Origin: Agrypnia vestita
Taxonomy: Eukaryota; Arthropoda; Insecta; Trichoptera; Phryganeidae
Length of the DNA: 64,000 nucleotides
NCBI GenBank assembly: GCA_016648135.1
Contig: JADDOH010002301.1
Coordinates: 62,001-126,000, forward strand
Direction of reading: 5' to 3'
The translations under genes and the position numbers were made by a program. The notes beneath the pieces are model-generated. The model had not been told where the DNA came from. It searched no databases and saw only the letters and a list, made by a program, of their open reading frames with translations. Every line of letters begins with the position of its first letter. The first letter of the stretch is position 1. Positions 43,337-55,065 of this stretch are shown piece by piece.

Positions 43337-44185
43337 GCCGCTAATTTGAGAAGTGCACCACGCTGTTGTGTTTGAGCCGCTTGCGCCAGCATGCAATATA
43401 TATGGAAGTTATGCCGCAAACATACCTAATAGTGCAAAGACATTTCATCTCGCCTATTGAAGAAATTTAAATAAATAATCGCACGAAGATATCGCTACAG
43501 TTTTATGCAGGAAGGAGGTCCAGGATCCAGCCATCTTGGTAGGTCAGTTGATGTCATTTTTGGGCGGTTTTGGGTCTGACTTAGTCTCAATTGATTTGCT
43601 CAAGACAGTTTGTTCTCTGCTTAAACAAACAATTTATCTATCTGGAGCTACGTCTATTTACATGGTGTAGCTCCAATAACCGCCCTTTATCACTTTTCAT
43701 ACTTCCCCATTCATACTTCCTTTATTTACCACCGCTGCAATGTACGCTGCTCACACTGCGTTCACTCTTTTGCTAATATCGCATGCGTTAACCGTCACGA
43801 ATAACTCATCGCACTCATGCGCTATCAAAGATAAAACCGCCTTCTAGATTCTCCAAGACTCTTGTCAAATTTTCCAGAGATTATGGTAGACTTGTTCTAG
43901 ATGTTTCCTTAGTGTTTAGTGGGTTCACCATTTTGTTACAGTTTTAAGAAATGCAGTCCTTCTCATCAATATTAATAAAATTGCTTTACAATCATTAATT
44001 GATTTATGAATTAAGGCTGTTTATATGAACTTGGATTATAGTAATCTTCCGCAAAAATCATAGATTTTTACGAAAACTAGCCCTTATTCAAGAAGAGTTA
44101 TGGGAGTGAAATTGGAGGTAAAGGAAAAACACTTTGACTATTCTCTGTATATATCTAAATACCAGACATTCCATTGATGATGCAA
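43337..44185. other. No gene seen
   Basis: Mixed composition. The plus frame 43591-43776 has no recognisable domain. Confidence 0.45.
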
Positions 44186-44189
44186 GTAT

Positions 44190-44320
44190 GTGATGAGATT
44201 CGTAATCCAGTGGGCTTAATACTCGATTCTCATACAGGGGGTTCCGGGTCCTAATCCCATTGAGGTTATGATAAATTTTTGCGATTATTTCAATTTTGGG
44301 TGATGTGTTTCGCTACATTG
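44190..44320 (+). mobile_element. tRNA-derived SINE, family D, plus copy
   Basis: gattcgtaatccagtggg, then tactcgattctcatac, gggggttccgggtcctaatc and ccattgaggttatgataaat. The box-B-like part and the gaggt-atgat-gcgatt body resemble the minus copies at 51780-51945 and 54130-54290. Degenerate. Confidence 0.5.
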
Positions 44321-45107
44321 GATATCTTAAACTTTTTGGAGTTAAAAATAAAGATTGTCAACACATTACTAAATGAAGCCAATTTACCTATAAGGGACAT
44401 ACAAAAATTATGTATTTTTCAGTAGGAGATTATTCTATATTACAAGGTAAAATAAATCAAAAAGAATATATTTCCGATATACCTACTAATTTAAGTTATG
44501 CTCTGAGGCGAAAAAAAGACGTTACTGTTAGTATAAAATTTTCAAAATACGACCAAAGTAAAACGAGCGGATAAATGTTAGATAGGTTTATATAACACAG
44601 GCTACGTTTTTTTAGAAGTTTCTTCAGTAAAATTTGTCTACTACTGAAAAGGTACTATTGCTAGAAATAAAATGTTAATATTTAGAGGGAATGTATGGTG
44701 CTTGACCCTCTTTACTTGTCCTGTAAGGGACATGGCGTGTTGTGATAGAATACAAGTATACAGGTTTTATGTGTTACAAATATTATTATAATAAATTTAA
44801 TTTACCATGCATTCATTTAATTTAGATAAATATATGCATATAATTTGGTGTTTTTTTCGCATTACAAAAAATATTATGCTGGCAAAGTATCAAGTCAATA
44901 GAAGGCTTGGTTAGCGCTTGAATATTTTAACGTTATAAAAATAATTTATTTTTCCCAGAATAACAATATTAATTAAAATTACGCATTGAAAAAAAGTTAA
45001 ACTTTTTTAGATTTTTCAAATATTCACGTACCCACTTGCCTTATTAAAGTTTTTTTAAAAAAAAACACAATAACTGAATTTTTTCCCGAGAGAGATCGTC
45101 ACCAATT
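44321..45107. other. No gene seen
   Basis: AT-rich spacer. Confidence 0.5.
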
Positions 45108-45620
45108 GAGATACCTATAATATAGATGTCTTACAGACGCAATTATACGGAAAAGTTCTTATGGAAGTGCGTTTACAGGGCTAACGACCTACCACTTTAC
45201 ACAATGTAACGTTTACGATTCCACCGATGATCGACTAACACATTTATCAAATTTTGAAAGTAGTTCATATGTTTTTTAAAGTTCTTTTATAAACTGTTTT
45301 ATGGAAATGAAAATTTTCAACCAGAGACGGCGATATCGTACGCTTAAGGTACATAAAAATACCATATATACTAAATTTGATAGTTGTGGTGATTGATCAT
45401 GGGTGAAATCGGTGAACTATGGTAATCTATAGCATATAGATGCAAAAGCCTTACTTTCCATACGGGATCCATATGGGTAGTGGCGCTTTTGCATCAAGTC
45501 GCTACATGTAAAGTTAATCACTTAAGCCAGCCACATGAAAGGTCATAAGCTTTGTAAACGTCCAACGACTTCCATGCCTGCTTTACCGTATAAATAACTT
45601 CTTTATGAGACATCTATAAT
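45108..45620. mobile_element. Foldback family B, both arms present
   Basis: The left arm (aatatagatgtcttacagac, gcaattatacgg, ttatggaagtgcgttta, cagggctaacgac, ctttacacaatgtaacgttt, acgattccacc) is mirrored by the right arm, ending at ccgtataaataacttcttt, atgagacatctataatat. Right-arm minus-strand blocks include gtggctggcttaagtgatta. This is the clearest full element of the family, about 510 bases, with no coding. Confidence 0.7.
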
Positions 45621-46028
45621 ATATCTATATTTTTTTTAAGGTTGTCTAAAATAAGAGTTTACATATATATGCATGTAAGGATTATTTATGGGTTTATAAA
45701 TTTATGAAATATATGTAAATGTTACACTTAAATCAATAAATATTATAACAGAAGTAAACAACAGTTGTGATTAAAATAATATGGGAATGGGAACCAACAA
45801 CGTATTCGAACAAATTTAGCGTCAACACTTGTTTATTGCTGACGATAAATTTCCTGCCCAATAAAAGCAGTCCTCGCCTGTGAACAAGGCATGAAACCCT
45901 ATATCGGTAGTAGCAAGAGACGTGTCACATAATTGTGGTTAGGCCTTCAAAGCAATTTGTTCTATGAACATTTTCTCTTTAAAATATGATGAATTTGTAT
46001 ATATTCAAACAAATTGTGTGTACAATAA
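45621..46028. other. No gene seen
   Basis: Short GC-richer patch at 45820-45960, otherwise AT-rich. Confidence 0.45.
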
Positions 46029-46086
46029 TATGACTGCATTAATATTTTTTAGCTATTGCTGCCTTTGCTTTTACACCCCACATGTA
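46029..46086 (-). mobile_element. MITE, family F, solo end
   Basis: gctgcctttgcttttacacc then ccacatgta matches the right end of family F (16-283). Only this end is recognisable. Confidence 0.65.
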
Positions 46087-46842
46087 TAAAATTTATGGGA
46101 ACTTAATGCCTGTTTTTTTGCCAAATTAAATAAAATAAAAATAAATTCCTACCCGCAGTTACAAAAAATCATATATCTAAGACCTTAATAGAGATTATGA
46201 TAGTTATTATTTTGTGACACTTTTCTCCGATATGGATATAACTGATGATGTTTTTTAAATCTAAATGACAGTTAAATAACAATCAATACGTAATCTAGGT
46301 AATTAACTTATTTGCATAATATTACGCCGTAGACAGAGAAGATCTGTTTGTTCTAGTTTTCGGCTTCATATTTACTTTAAATGTTTTTATGTTTCACGAA
46401 GAAAAAAATGAAATAAAAAATCTGATAACAATCAAGTCACCACAAATTATTTATTTAAAGAAACATCTCAAAATATTCTTATAATTTTTTTCCATTATGC
46501 TCTAAAAAATATCCTTTTTTTTTCATTGAAATTTATGAAACCAGCAAGATGGTATCTTTCTTGACAATTAATTGAGTTTTTCAAAACTTCATATGTAATG
46601 GTAAAAAGGACGTTAAAAATGACATTAATAAATTGCGTCGATCTAGAAATTAAAGAAAATGTGCTGAGTAAATATCATGCCGCCATAATATCTGTTAGGT
46701 TTTGGTTACTTCACAATTGTATTGCAATTTGTCAGACCGTATATTCTCTGAATTGAAATATGATTACGAAATAAAATATGAACAATTGAAGAGTTAAGGT
46801 TATTTTTACGATCATTGGACTTATTTAAATTAAATAAAGTGA
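46087..46842. other. No gene seen
   Basis: AT-rich spacer. Confidence 0.5.
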
Positions 46843-47219
46843 ATATTTTATACGAACCTTATATTTTACAGAAAAGCAAATCTCGATTTTTCCCTGAAGT
46901 GTTATTCATCTTCATCAGGAGAGTGTCTTTTTACGGCGGAAGAGCAGGCAAAACTGATTATTTCTTCCAAGGTCGTAAATTGTATACACTTTGTTATGGA
47001 GTGTTTACTTCTTCTCGCCAGTGTGCAATATGTACTAATTACATCTTCGGGCTTTTCTGTGACGTCTCTTAAAGGTGGAATCAAAGTCGTGAGAACAGGA
47101 CGCCAAATATTTGATAATTTTTGTTACAAACTATCAAGTATAACTAGAAGCTGAAAGAGACTTCAGCGAAACATCGAGATTTACTTTTTTGTAAAATATA
47201 TGGTTCGTATAAAATATAT
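46843..47219. mobile_element. Inverted-end element with Penelope-like termini
   Basis: The left arm (46843-46900) on the minus strand reads acttcagggaaaaatcgaga, tttgcttttctgtaaaatat, aaggttcgtata. The right arm (47159-47219) reads acttcagcgaaacatcgaga, tttacttttttgtaaaatat, atggttcgtata. On the minus strand CTGATGA stands at 46918-46912 just before the left arm, and the right arm has ctgaaag-acttcag-cgaaac, so both resemble damaged hammerhead-like cores. The middle holds an antisense 60-codon frame (46902-47084; contains DVTEKPEDV and CTLARRSKH) of unknown nature that could be leftover coding. Confidence 0.5.
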
Positions 47220-47229
47220 GTTTTATTTT

Positions 47230-47560
47230 ACACATACAAATATGAACAAATTGCGATAACGTTAGAACCACGCGATTCCGCTGCGGCGTACAAACCGAAG
47301 GTCTTAAACAAGCTTTAAGCTCTTCCTCTGTGACGATGTGCCATACTCTTTATTCTCCAGAGGCAGTACCCCACAGTAATTACACTAAATCGTGTGTGAA
47401 TCCGTCGGGTCGTAGCGCCCACGCTCGCATCCTGCCCGCGCGTTGGTCTCTCGTAGCAGCGCGGGACCCAGTGCTGGATGCAGCGTGCGGACCAGCGCAT
47501 AGCGTAGCGATCGGCGTGGGAAGTTTCAAACAATCAGCAGTGTAATGGGAGTAAGTGACA
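47230..47560. other. GC-rich island, no gene recognised
   Basis: Contains gtcgggtcgtagcgcccacg and gcgtgcggaccagcgcatag. Overlapping frames on both strands (47315-47545) reflect composition. Unique in the window; candidate regulatory DNA. Confidence 0.35.
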
Positions 47561-48905
47561 AGTGGAAAATAATCGCACGTTGTAGATATAACTCTTTTAT
47601 GAAATTTGCATAAAATCGTATAAAAGCAGTATAGTCAATCGAATGGTTCAAAGAAAGTAAGAATTGCTCGTTATTACACCTATAACGTACGATTCTTACT
47701 CCGCTTTTTTATGAAATCTGCTCACAATCTTAAAAATGCAGATCATATAATTAAAATGTAATATTAACAAACTTATAATAATCAGTAAACGAAAAAAAGG
47801 GTTAGGGTGAATAAACCTTATCAATATCACATTGTTACGTAGAGCTGGCTTATTTTACGAGGCTTAGTGTTTTTTTTATTAGATTACATGCGACTAACTA
47901 TGTATAAAACAATTACTCGGTTTCCCTTAGTTTTTACTTTACATACGACAACAATAATTACAAAAAAAACTCAACACTTCAAATAAAAAAAAACAATAAA
48001 TTAAAATTATGTCATACCCAGTCTTATTACCATCGTGACCCTTTAGATATTATTGATAAATTATTTTTTCATAAGAGAAATTTTAAGATATAATATAATA
48101 ATTTTTGATTAAGTCCCTATTTTCTAAACGAGTATAATCTTAAAATGACAACATTTAAATGTAAGGAGAAATATACATATAATTTATAATTGCTACGATA
48201 ATATATTAAGATATGAAAATATACCTAGATTAATTTAAAGAGATAAAAATGTATGATTTTTTAATGCCAGCGTAAGATTTATGTTATGACTTTTCAAGAA
48301 ATTGTCCTATTTGGTATTTAGAATAATGCCCCGTCTCTTCGTTCTCATTGTCAACTGAAAACATTATCCACGATTGAATACGTTTATGCACAAATACATT
48401 ATCATTAAATGACGCAAAATATAATTTATTAATAAGATTACAATTCAGATTCTTTAAGTATAAAAAGATTTACATAAAACTGATACAGGCGTACGTATGT
48501 AAAGCTTGTTATTTGACATATTGGCTAATGTTCTCCAGGTCGTTTATTAAATTAAGAATGTGACATTTACATTATTATATTCCTAAAAATATATTTTATT
48601 GTGGTAGATGACAAATCGGTCTTAACAAATTACCTAATATACTGGGACATTTAAAAAATAATTTATGTTAAATCTATACCTACTTTCCTTGCTCATCTCA
48701 AATATTTTAATCGTTATATATTTATTACATAGCGACCACAGCTGCTCGCCAGAATAGACATTTACAGATAAATGAGGCTTAATAAATATGTATATATAGA
48801 ATTGTCGACCATCATAATCTGTATCCGTGAGAGGGATTTTTATCTCGAAACAGGGACTATGGATTCGAGATTCTTTTGAGACGACTCTCTGCTTTTGTGT
48901 TTACG
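47561..48905. other. No gene seen
   Basis: AT-rich spacer without recognisable repeats. Confidence 0.5.
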
Positions 48906-49056
48906 TGTACAGTTGCAGGCAAACTTCTTGAAATTTTTTGGCGTAGTGGGGGAATGCGCAGAAGACAAAATTTGGGTATCGTTGGTGGAATGGTACATGC
49001 GCAAACTTCCCCCCACTACGCCGTAAATTTTCAAGATGTTTGCAGGCTACTGGACA
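48906..49056. mobile_element. Short foldback element or large hairpin
   Basis: Left arm tgtacagttgcaggcaaact, tcttgaaattt, ggcgtagtgggggaa, tgcgca pairs with the right arm tgcgcaaacttccccccact, acgccgtaaattttcaagat, gtttgcaggctactggaca. Arms are about 50 bases with a loop of about 38. The frames 48840-49109 on both strands come from this symmetry. Single copy here. Confidence 0.75.
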
Positions 49057-49149
49057 CTGGGTCAACATCAGTTTGTGATATAAATAGTTCAAGGTGTCCA
49101 TGGTTCTAGGTGACGTGTGTAAGTGTCAAGTCTCGCTGTCAATGCCGTG

Positions 49150-49290
49150 TACACCAGTCGGTCCTGTAAATTACTTCAAGAATAAAAACTCAACACGGTA
49201 CTGAGATTTATCTCAAGTAAATCTCTGATTGTTGATGATCAGAGAATTTGCTTGAGATAAACTTATCTCATCGTATACAGGAACCATTAT
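49150..49290. repeat. Hairpin repeat
   Basis: tttatctcaag, taaa, tctctgat (49207-49229) is mirrored by atcagaga, attt, gcttgagataaa (49238-49261). The outer words gagatttatctc and gagataaacttatctc suggest an inverted-repeat element of about 60-140 bases. Confidence 0.6.
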
Positions 49291-49609
49291 GAACAGGGTT
49301 GAAATTTAATACGAAGTGGTACAAAATTAGGGAGATATGTGTGACCTTTAATAATTTTATACTTAGTTTTAAACTTAATTTTAAACTTTTATACTTAGAA
49401 ACAGAAATCATATATTTCAATAATATTCAACAAATAACAACTTGGCCAAAGATATATTAAATATATTCTGAATAATTATTGTAAATTTATGTTATGAAAC
49501 ACCTACTTCACGAATGAAAGTACCATAGAATGTATTGAGTAGGTATGTTCAAAATTTTCAGGAACACGATACTGGATTTTGTCCCCAGGGGACGTCATTA
49601 ATCAAGATA
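49291..49609. other. No gene seen
   Basis: AT-rich spacer. Confidence 0.5.
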
Positions 49610-49795
49610 TATTATAAATGTCTCATATAACGAAGTCACTTGTTTTTATGGAAAAGTAAGTATGGGAGTCTTTTTTCGGGTTTCCGGTCGTAAGCCCTAA
49701 AACATATAAAGAACTTCAATACCTACTTTCCCATATAAAAAAGTGGCTTCGTCTCTATGAGACATCTATAATATATCTTGATAAAAGTACCGCAA
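49610..49795. mobile_element. Foldback family B, compact palindrome
   Basis: atcaagatatattataaatg, tctcatataacgaagtcact, tggaaaagtaagtatggga, gtcttt at left is mirrored by aacttcaatacctactttcc, catataaaaaagtggcttcg, tctctatgagacatctataa, tatatcttgat at right. This is a minimal version of the element: two ends with only about 50 bases between. Confidence 0.75.
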
Positions 49796-49859
49796 TTCAA
49801 CAGTAGAATTATCCAGTAGTCGAGATCAATATTATTTAAATATTTTATACGTCGTCACT

Positions 49860-50110
49860 TTTGATTTGTCCAAATATTTTTTCTATTTAATAAACGCGGG
49901 AGCGAGCAACTTGTAACCTCCATCGCCAGAGTGACGTTAAGACTTAAACAAATTTTTGAACCACCTGTCAAAATGTTTGTATAATAAACATTACAGATCA
50001 AGATAGGACAAGCACGCGGGTATTTAGATTGGACGATAGCATCAACACCTTCAGGCTCTTGAGGTAACAACTTAACCCGCGGCTCAATGATGGATTGGCC
50101 GCATTATAGG
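49860..50110. other. GC-richer unique-looking stretch
   Basis: An antisense 71-codon frame (49855-50070) crosses it with no recognised domain. Confidence 0.3.
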
Positions 50111-50894
50111 ATGACATTCGGCCACCAATATTTATGAAGTTCTAAGTGCTTAGGTTTTTAGATGGGTTTTTTAATATAAATATGTCGATATACCCGTTAA
50201 AAATATATTTTTTTAATTAATTAACTATTATATGTATGAATTTTTAGGTTTGAAAATTTGTTTATTTAGTTTTTTAATGGTTCACAAAGAATGAAAAACA
50301 CATAACATGACATAGGTAATACAATTATAATACAATTAGTTTTTAAATGCTTTTCATCACTTAAATGTGAACACAGCAAACATAGGGATAAAAATAAAGG
50401 CTAAAACGTATATAAGAAAGAACAGAAAAAAGTGATGTTATAGAGTGGAGTTAAACAGAGTGAGATTAAATTAAAAAGAGACTAAACAGCTAATTTCGCA
50501 AGTTTGGTAATAGTTCTCTTATATTCGTGGAAACTGTCAATAGTTTTTTAAAGATATGCGACATCTATGTTATATTAATCATTTCATGTGTAATAATAAA
50601 AAGGCTTCGTTATGGGTATATTTATTTATTTTGTTAACTTGTATTTGTAATAAGCAATAGAGAAGTTTAGCAGTGATCATTCATTTGTATGTGTGCATTG
50701 CTTGTTGTCATCATTTCTGCATATAAGACGAGGATGTTCAAATTATATTGCTATTAAAAAATTACACTAAAAAAATTATACATTACAAGTGTTACTAAAC
50801 TTAATGAATCAATTAAAATTAAATTTATAAATATCACTCGAATGTTTTAATTTATTTCATTCATTTTTTGATCGCCCCCTTCTTCAGATAGAGA
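50111..50894. other. No gene seen
   Basis: AT-rich. The part 50260-50560 resembles 3970-4240 in style (A-rich with tcacaaa and taaaacac words), but homology is not clear. Confidence 0.4.
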
Positions 50895-51209
50895 TTGAAC
50901 TTTAGCTATAAATATTGCAGGGGTTTTCTAAGGCAGCTATTTATTTTGTCCTGGACCTTCATAAGGTCTATTTCAGCTAGAATTTACAATCATAGCCACC
51001 ATTTGTCAAAAAATCTTCACTCCATTAATACAACGAAAAGTCCAAAATTATTTAACACCAAGTTTTATAATATCAGTCAAGACTTTTACTCATCCCTACT
51101 TAAAATTATCAATTACTACAATGAGAATCATCCAGTAACTATAAACTTGATACATTTTTACGACTCAGACTTAGTTAGACAGTTTGTAAGCGAAATTTCA
51201 ATATACTAA
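50895..51209 (+). CDS. Unassigned 104-codon frame
   Basis: Plus-strand frame of 104 codons with a mixed, not purely low-complexity product (for example LSKNLHSINTTKSPKLFNTK and NENHPVTINLIHFYDSDLVR). After the stop come an AATAAA-type signal (about 51257) and a taactaactaac tail (51266-51278), which would suit the 3' end of a transcript or of a non-LTR element. No start context, splice site or known domain supports it. I would not call it a gene without expression data. Confidence 0.2.
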   Translation: MNFSYKYCRGFLRQLFILSWTFIRSISARIYNHSHHLSKNLHSINTTKSPKLFNTKFYNISQDFYSSLLKIINYYNENHPVTINLIHFYDSDLVRQFVSEISIY

Positions 51210-51279
51210 TATAAATAGTTAAGATTCATTCGAAATTGTAGTATATGTTTAACATAAATAAAATTCTAACTAACTAACC

Positions 51280-51779
51280 ATCACGCCGTTTCAAACAAAA
51301 TTCACAGTATCTATATATTACATAGTAGACATCGGTTACCTCGAAACCGACGCATTCTACAAACATTTAAATCTTATATATTTAGTTGTTTATTTATAAC
51401 AATATACTGCATTTTATTTTCTACATTGTTTTTCTACAATTTACTATAGTTTTATTTTCTAGATTGTTTGTACTCATAAATTCATGAAAGTGTATACAAT
51501 AGCGTGTTATTCTCCTAATTGTCATAATTTTTTTATAAACATTACTTTAGAAGTGTCATTTACCGGAACTATTAACTTCATTTGATCTCTATTTTACAAA
51601 ATAAAATAATAAAATGACGTAAATACATCCAATTTATTGTACATAAATAATTAAATTTTTCCATTATTCATGTGTTTTATATATTACTCCTTAACTCTTT
51701 TATGTTTTAAATTTCTCTATTATTCGTGTTTTATTGTATTACATCTCTACTCTTATATTCTAAGTTTTCATATTTTTCT
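51280..51779. other. No gene seen
   Basis: AT-rich spacer. The frames at 51670-51944 are T-rich low complexity running into the SINE. Confidence 0.5.
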
Positions 51780-51945
51780 ATTATTATTATTTTTTATTTT
51801 TTTTACGCCCAAAGAGGCCCAATTACAGAAGCGAAAAACATCACAAAATATCCAAGCTTGAGTAAATCACGCAGATTAATTGTGACCTCACCGGGAATCG
51901 AACCCGGAATCCTCGGTGTGAGAATTATTATTGTTAATCATTAAT
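51780..51945 (-). mobile_element. tRNA-derived SINE, family D, minus copy
   Basis: The minus strand contains GGTTCGATTCC (51904-51894), a perfect tRNA box B, within ctcacaccgaggattccggg and cggtgaggtcacaattaatc. The body continues tgcgtgatttactcaagctt, ggatattttgtgatg. There is no box A at the right distance, so this is not a tRNA gene. The body matches 54130-54290. Confidence 0.65.
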
Positions 51946-52149
51946 GTGCTTATTGTATTACATCTCTTCTCTTTTATATTTTATTTTTTGTCTATTTCTA
52001 CACCGATGTATATTTCTATTTCTATAATTTACATACATATATATGTTGTTGTACTAATATTATGTATAAATGCATAGTAGGTAAAAGGTTACTTAGCCGC
52101 GTACATGAATGAAATAAATATTAAATAAATAAATATATTTTTAAAGCAG
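51946..52149. other. No gene seen
   Basis: AT-rich spacer. Confidence 0.5.
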
Positions 52150-52400
52150 TATTTATTTAATCCCCCCGCCAGAGACGAGACAATCGTCTGCCCGAGTCGA
52201 TGTACTCCGGATCGGACAAGGGACAAATTTAAACAGTAGTCCGTGATTAAGGATGCACGCATTCAGAGAGCGTCCCCGCATGATCGGCGAGTATTGCACC
52301 CGAAATGCATTGTATGCAAATAGTGCGCCGGGTGGATGAGGCGGTGCCGGCTGTGGCCGCTGCTGCACTCTCGCTATCATATCGCCTCCGATAGCGATCA
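52150..52400. other. GC-rich island with octamer motif
   Basis: ctcggatcgg-type GC-rich DNA with atgcaaat (52314-52321), the classical POU-factor octamer, and short inverted words tcgctat / atagcga (52371, 52391). The antisense frame 52153-52380 has no domain. Possible regulatory element; inference only. Confidence 0.35.
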
Positions 52401-53399
52401 GGTGAATATTTCACTTTCATAACTTTAAACGTCTCAATACATCCGAGATTTAATAGCTTGCGATCGTAAAAAAATTTGGAATTACGTAGCTGTTGATTTT
52501 TAAAATTATTTCTTTTTTTTAAATTTTAATATTTATCTAGTAGATAATCCAACTAAACACTGATAATTTAATAAGCATAAATTTATACTAAATAAAACCA
52601 TAAATACATAGAATATATTTTTCTGTAAACGTACGTGGAATGCACTAAATTATATTAATTCCATTTAAACTGCGGTTCGATAGATTCGAAATGACGAAAG
52701 TTTATTTTATTAATTCCATTAATTGTAGAAAGAACAATAACCCATAAAAATATAACCCACAGAAAAAGATAATTATTTATTTATTTACATACCAAACCAC
52801 ATTAAAATACTAAATATACATATGCAAGTTGCTAGAGCAGGCCGAAGACAATACCTAGGCATGATGACAGTATTAAAGAATAAGTTATTTTAGAAAAGAA
52901 AATATTAATAAAACTTGCTTTAGTACTGAAATAATGTTATATTCAGTAATAGTAGACGTGTACCTACATAATAGAAGGTTATTTCAAAAATTTTCCATCT
53001 GAGCCTCTTCATTTCACTTGTATGTAGTTTTTGCTGGGAATCTTCTTTTTGCTCCAGCATTCTGAGCCCTAGATCATTGCAGATTTTACTGCAGTTTTAT
53101 TTACAAAACCTTTAACAACGTTAACGTCGGACAGACAACTAAATTATTATATTTAGATGGTGAAAAAATCTGCAATTTGTAAAAATAAATTACAGCAAAG
53201 ATATAAATATCAATGGTAAAAAAACTATGACAAAAATAAAAATATTTATGTACATGTATTGTCAAATAGATAAACTCGAATTTTGCCATTTTATCAGAGT
53301 TTTGGTCTCAAACAGCAACAATCATAAATATGAATAACATTGTACTGAAAGATGAACATTTCTGAGAAGTCACTTTATGTATGAACTTTTTATTCGCGA
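52401..53399. other. No gene seen
   Basis: AT-rich spacer. Confidence 0.5.
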
Positions 53400-53570
53400 T
53401 GCAAGTGCAAATTGTTTCATTTTATGTGAGTGTGTACACGTGTTCCCGGCAGAGGCGGGACCGGAGGAGAGATATGGCTCGGTCATTTTATGTCGAACGT
53501 ACGCCGCGGCAGAAGGAAATCGTAAAAAAGTTATGGTAGGCCATGGGGGTGTGCCGGGACTTTGAGCAGG
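53400..53570. other. Small GC-richer island
   Basis: ggcagaggcgggaccggagg and acgtacgccgcggcagaagg. The plus frame 53377-53565 has no domain. Confidence 0.3.
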
Positions 53571-54129
53571 ATAAGGATTCCAGGATTACACTATTTTTCT
53601 GTACCGTGTCGTATATAAACTGGTGAAGAATTACACATTGGTACTGACGAATGATCTACGTAAATATAATCGTGATGGACTTGAAAATATTTCATTAATA
53701 TTGTCGCGTATTTGCCGCTACGGGTTCGAGTAAAACACTTGTAAATGATAATATCTTTATGTATTAGAATTTTTCAGAACGTTCGCGCTCGAAAAGGATC
53801 ACCCGAAAATATCGCTCGCAGAATGCAGAATAATTGCTTTGCAGAATAATAACTTTTTGAAATGTGCCACAGTCCGGCAGCGTGATATTTATAGGTAAGG
53901 CACTTCCCTTTACCCACTTTACTTTCTAGGTAATTAAAATTCCGTAATAAAAAATATAGCTTCCAGTCGCTTCCTTTTTTTTGTTACAATATTATATATA
54001 CTTATTTTCTTTTCGACAGTGTTATTAAGAATGAACGATGTTTATAAAGACGATATGATGAGTATTTATAAATGTTGGATGCACCGTCTCTTGCTTTTTA
54101 TTCAGTTTTGATTTTTAACGATACAACAG
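53571..54129. other. No gene seen
   Basis: Mixed spacer. Confidence 0.5.
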
Positions 54130-54290
54130 GCCACGAGGTTCAATAACTGAAAATAAACAAATCATAAAAATATACAGGTTTTAGAAAAATCACATAGATA
54201 TATTATGACTTCGCCGGAAATCGATCCAGAAATCTTTGGCATTCAGAGCCCCAAAGACTTGGTTAGAGGTGACGCAATATAATGGTAAGA
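54130..54290 (-). mobile_element. tRNA-derived SINE, family D, minus copy 2
   Basis: On the minus strand: gcgtcacctctaaccaagtc, then ggggctctgaatgccaaaga, ttctggatcgatttccggcg, aagtcataatatatctatgt, gattttt. Box B is mutated. The body matches 51780-51945. Confidence 0.6.
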
Positions 54291-54404
54291 TAAAAATTAA
54301 TCAACAATCGTGTATATACTAAGAATATTTTGAATATGTTGAAATTTTTAAAGTACCTACACAATTCTGGATTTCATTCTCAGGGGGATATCGTTAATCA
54401 AGAT

Positions 54405-55065
54405 ATATTATTAATGTCTCGCAGTATATAATGCAGTGATGATACAACTCATATTCGAAACAAAGTGTGTAAGATAAACATACATACCTATATACAACTT
54501 TCAAAAATTTGACAGATGTGGGACCAAAGTGATTCAACTACGTGACCATATTAGTGCAGATCATGGCGGAGAATCTCTAAAGAACTAAAAAAATACCTGT
54601 AACTTAAATAATTTAGTTTAATGAAGGTGAGGTATAATTATGTACTTTAAACAAAATAACTTAAATATTTCTCCGACGTTATGAGTTCTGGTTGCACTTC
54701 GATTCTCCCCAGCATTTTTGAATCTATTAGATAGATAGTCATGAAATTTGTCATTATTTAAGTCTGCTATAATAGAGTTTTCCAGAAGATACAGATTATT
54801 CATTTGGCACAAACGTTATTGGAGAAATTGCGTTATTGCGAAAAGAATTGATCGTGACCAACGCAAGACGCAATCAATGTGCGCGCTCCATACGTACGAA
54901 AATAATCGTACGAATACGTACGTAATAATTCGTATCCAAAGTGCGGCCGGCCTTAAGCTCCATGAAAACCCTTAAAGACTTCCATACCTACATTCCCTTA
55001 TAAAAAATAGTTTCGTGTCTGACGTATGAGACAGCCATAATGTACGTATCTTGATGAATCGTGTA
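54405..55065. mobile_element. Foldback family B, expanded copy
   Basis: Left end taatcaagatatattattaa, tgtctcgcagtata. Right end agacttccatacctacattc, ccttataaaaaatagtttcg, tatgagacagccataatgta, cgtatcttgat. Inner words catattcgaaac and caactttcaaaaatttgac belong to the family. The interior (54620-54960) is foreign: it includes palindromic acgtacgaaaataatcgtac and tgcggccggcc and may be a nested insertion. Confidence 0.6.

Noticed and set aside
51890..51930. tRNA gene on the minus strand
   Set aside because: Perfect box B, but no matching acceptor stem or box A; the flanking body recurs at 54130-54290, so it is a SINE.
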